DNA of 7,464 nucleotides from an uncultured Kordia sp. (GTDB lineage: Bacteria > Bacteroidota > Bacteroidia > Flavobacteriales > Flavobacteriaceae): positions 1-7,464 of the forward strand of contig CAJXHW010000086.1 of the NCBI GenBank assembly GCA_913054565.1, written 5' to 3'. Positions 5,913-7,464 of the stretch are shown piece by piece. Position 1 is the first letter of the stretch, and each line of letters opens with the position of its first letter. The position numbers were made by a program, and so were the translations under genes. The notes under the pieces were generated by a model. The model saw only the letters and a program-made list of their open reading frames with translations, searched no databases and had not been told where the DNA came from.

Positions 5913-6992
5913 ATGATTTTGCAACGCATTTCTTTATTGAATTACAAAAACCTTGAATCTGTTTCTTTTGACTTTAACGATAAAATAAACTGTTTTGTTG
6001 GCAATAACGGCGTTGGAAAAACCAATGTATTAGATGCTATTTATCATTTATCATATGGCAAAAGTTATTTTAACCCAATTGCATCACAAAACATTAACCA
6101 CGACTCAGATTTCTTTGTTATTGACGGAGAGTATTTAAAATCTGAGAGGCACGAAAAAATAGTAGTTAGTTTAAAAAGACAGCAAAAAAAAGTCATTAAG
6201 CGCAATGGAAAAAATTATGATCGTTTTTCTGACCATGTTGGATTCCTACCTTTAGTTATCATCTCACCAGCAGACAATGACCTTATAAGTGAAGGGAGTG
6301 AAACTCGTAGAAAGTTTATTGACAGTATCATCTCACAATCCAACAAAGCATATTTAACAACATTAATTAAATACAACAAAACGTTATCTCAACGCAACTC
6401 ATTACTCAAATATTTTGCTTCAAACAACACCTTTAATGCAGATACGCTAGCTGTTTATAATGAGCAATTGTCGGAATTCGGACAAACAATACATGAAACT
6501 AGAAAAGAATTTATTCATGTTTTCACACCTATTTTCTTAGAGAAATATAGTGAGTTAAGTAATAATAATGAAAACGTTACATTAGACTACAAAAGTCAAT
6601 TACACGACATGACTTTTCAAGCATTACTTGCTGGGAATTTACAAAAAGATAAAATTTTACAATACACCTCAGTTGGTACACATAAGGATGATTTGGTTTT
6701 TGGAATTTCTGAACACCCCATAAAGAAATTTGGAAGTCAGGGACAACAGAAATCATTTTTAATAGCTTTGAAATTAGCACAATTTGATTTTTTAAAGCAG
6801 CAAGCTGGCATAAAACCCCTACTTTTATTAGATGATATTTTTGATAAGTTAGACGAAAATAGAGTCAGTCAACTCATTCGATTAGTAAATAAAGATGAAT
6901 TTGGGCAAATTTTCATCTCTGACACACATGCTGAACGCACCGAAAACATCATTCAAAAAACCAATAAAAGTTATCAAATTTTTAAATTATAA
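5913..6992 (+). CDS. recF: DNA replication and repair protein RecF
   Basis: A 359-residue SMC-like ATPase that helps load RecA at single-strand gaps with RecO and RecR. Walker A is GNNGVGKT (30-37) and the family N-terminus ISLLNYKN precedes it. The ABC signature is SQGQQKS (275-281), Walker B with the D-loop is LLLLDDIFDKLDENR (303-317), and a switch His is in SDTHAER (336-342). Length is as expected. I use the ATG at 5913; extending to 5895 would require TTG and adds six residues (MKPIYP) not typical of the family. It is transcribed divergently from the TPR gene and is the first gene of a unit with the lipoprotein (4-bp gap) and DUF721 gene. recF is not beside dnaA/dnaN in this window; it sits beside ribH, an arrangement I associate with flavobacteria. 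Confidence 0.96.
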   Translation: MILQRISLLNYKNLESVSFDFNDKINCFVGNNGVGKTNVLDAIYHLSYGKSYFNPIASQNINHDSDFFVIDGEYLKSERHEKIVVSLKRQQKKVIKRNGKNYDRFSDHVGFLPLVIISPADNDLISEGSETRRKFIDSIISQSNKAYLTTLIKYNKTLSQRNSLLKYFASNNTFNADTLAVYNEQLSEFGQTIHETRKEFIHVFTPIFLEKYSELSNNNENVTLDYKSQLHDMTFQALLAGNLQKDKILQYTSVGTHKDDLVFGISEHPIKKFGSQGQQKSFLIALKLAQFDFLKQQAGIKPLLLLDDIFDKLDENRVSQLIRLVNKDEFGQIFISDTHAERTENIIQKTNKSYQIFKL

Positions 6993-6996
6993 GAAC

Positions 6997-7410
6997 ATGA
7001 AAATTTTATACAGTCTACTTCTTATTATTGTAACAAGTTGCTCCAATAACATTACCCAGGACGATTTACAAAACCTAAATGGATACTGGGACATAGAAAT
7101 GGTAGAGTCTGAAGCTAAAAAAATTACAAAATTTGGCGTTAATTCAACTATCGATTTTTATTATTTGAACCATAATAACAAAGGGTATCGAAAAAAAGTA
7201 AAACCTGATTTTAGTGGAAAATACAAAACGAATAATATTAAGGATAGTATCATTATTACTCATAAAAATGAGCAATTTACCATACATACATCAACGCCTT
7301 TAGATTCATGGGATGATATTATTATTGAGCTTACTCCCAAGAAATTAATTTTAAAAAATGACAAAGGGGTTCTTTTTCATTACAAAAAACATGAGAAATA
7401 CAATTTTTAA
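6997..7410 (+). CDS. Lipocalin-like lipoprotein
   Basis: A 137-residue secreted lipoprotein. The N-terminus MKILYSLLLIIVTSC is a type II signal peptide with lipobox VTSC, so C15 should be lipidated after cleavage. The rest (about 24-130) is predicted to be beta-rich, with NGYWDI (28-33) matching the opening G-x-W strand of lipocalin-like domains and alternating hydrophobic strands such as DSIIITHK, DDIIIELT and KLILKNDKG. The ATG at 6997 is 4 bp after the recF stop; a longer in-frame extension back into recF (to 6895) is rejected because it would bury the signal peptide. The likely site is the periplasm or outer membrane. The ligand is unknown. Conserved placement between recF and DUF721, as I recall it in flavobacteria, suggests simple operon co-inheritance rather than a DNA repair role. 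Confidence 0.85.
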   Translation: MKILYSLLLIIVTSCSNNITQDDLQNLNGYWDIEMVESEAKKITKFGVNSTIDFYYLNHNNKGYRKKVKPDFSGKYKTNNIKDSIIITHKNEQFTIHTSTPLDSWDDIIIELTPKKLILKNDKGVLFHYKKHEKYNF

Positions 7411-7412
7411 AA

Positions 7413-7464
7413 ATGGCAAAAAGAAATAGAGATAATATTAGTTTAAGCGATGCTTTACAAGGGT
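7413..7464 (+). CDS. DUF721 (DciA-like) family protein, N-terminal fragment cut by window edge
   Basis: Only 17 codons are present: MAKRNRDNISLSDALQG. The ATG is 2 bp after the lipoprotein stop, so the gene belongs to the recF unit. The basic start and the ISLSDAL helix match the opening of Bacteroidota DUF721 proteins, and the position after recF and a lipocalin-like gene is what I would expect for them. DUF721 includes DciA, a loader or operator of the replicative helicase DnaB. Assignment rests on a short N-terminus plus context. Confidence 0.65.
   Translation, partial: MAKRNRDNISLSDALQG

Noticed and set aside
6577..6780. Minus-strand open frame inside recF
   Set aside because: It is antisense to recF, covering its conserved C-terminal half up to the ABC signature motif.
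6895..6996. N-terminal extension of the lipoprotein gene into recF
   Set aside because: The lipobox signal peptide begins at 6997; the upstream 34 codons are out-of-frame recF sequence.

Overview
The window looks like a chromosomal core segment of a member of the Bacteroidota, most likely family Flavobacteriaceae. The basis is low G+C content, no Shine-Dalgarno-like sequences before starts, TAnnTTTG-type -7 boxes, and a gene order I associate with marine and soil flavobacteria: endonuclease/exonuclease/phosphatase (EEP) family gene, two rhomboids, mutL, small membrane protein, ribH and TPR protein on one strand, then recF, lipocalin-like lipoprotein and DUF721 on the other. No mobile element, CRISPR array, RNA gene or prophage signal is visible.

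Left block (1-4381, all minus strand; transcription runs right to left). The order of transcription is a 98-residue single-pass membrane protein, mutL, rhomboid protease 1, rhomboid protease 2, and a membrane-anchored EEP-family protein. The first three junctions are TAATG overlaps, in which the stop of one gene shares a base with the ATG of the next, so the genes form a tightly coupled operon. The last gene appears broken. It has a TTG start and an in-frame TAA after residue 162, and the reading frame continues with recognisable family sequence to the window edge.

Middle block (4441-5819, minus strand). A TPR membrane protein is followed one base later by ribH (lumazine synthase), and a 13-bp perfect hairpin with a U-run forms the terminator. 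This separates the ribH operon from the mutL operon.

Right block (5792-7464, plus strand). recF is divergent from the TPR gene across a 121-bp AT-rich intergenic region. It is followed at 4 bp by a small lipocalin-like lipoprotein and at 2 bp by the first 17 codons of a DUF721 (DciA-like) gene that runs off the window.

Together the window carries two DNA-maintenance genes (mutL for mismatch repair, recF for gap repair), a probable helicase-loader relative, a riboflavin step and envelope functions. I do not see a clear new defence or mobile system. The points most worth a second look are the interrupted EEP gene, the MutL that has lost its recognisable endonuclease residues while keeping a clamp-binding motif, and the translationally coupled mutL-rhomboid-rhomboid operon.
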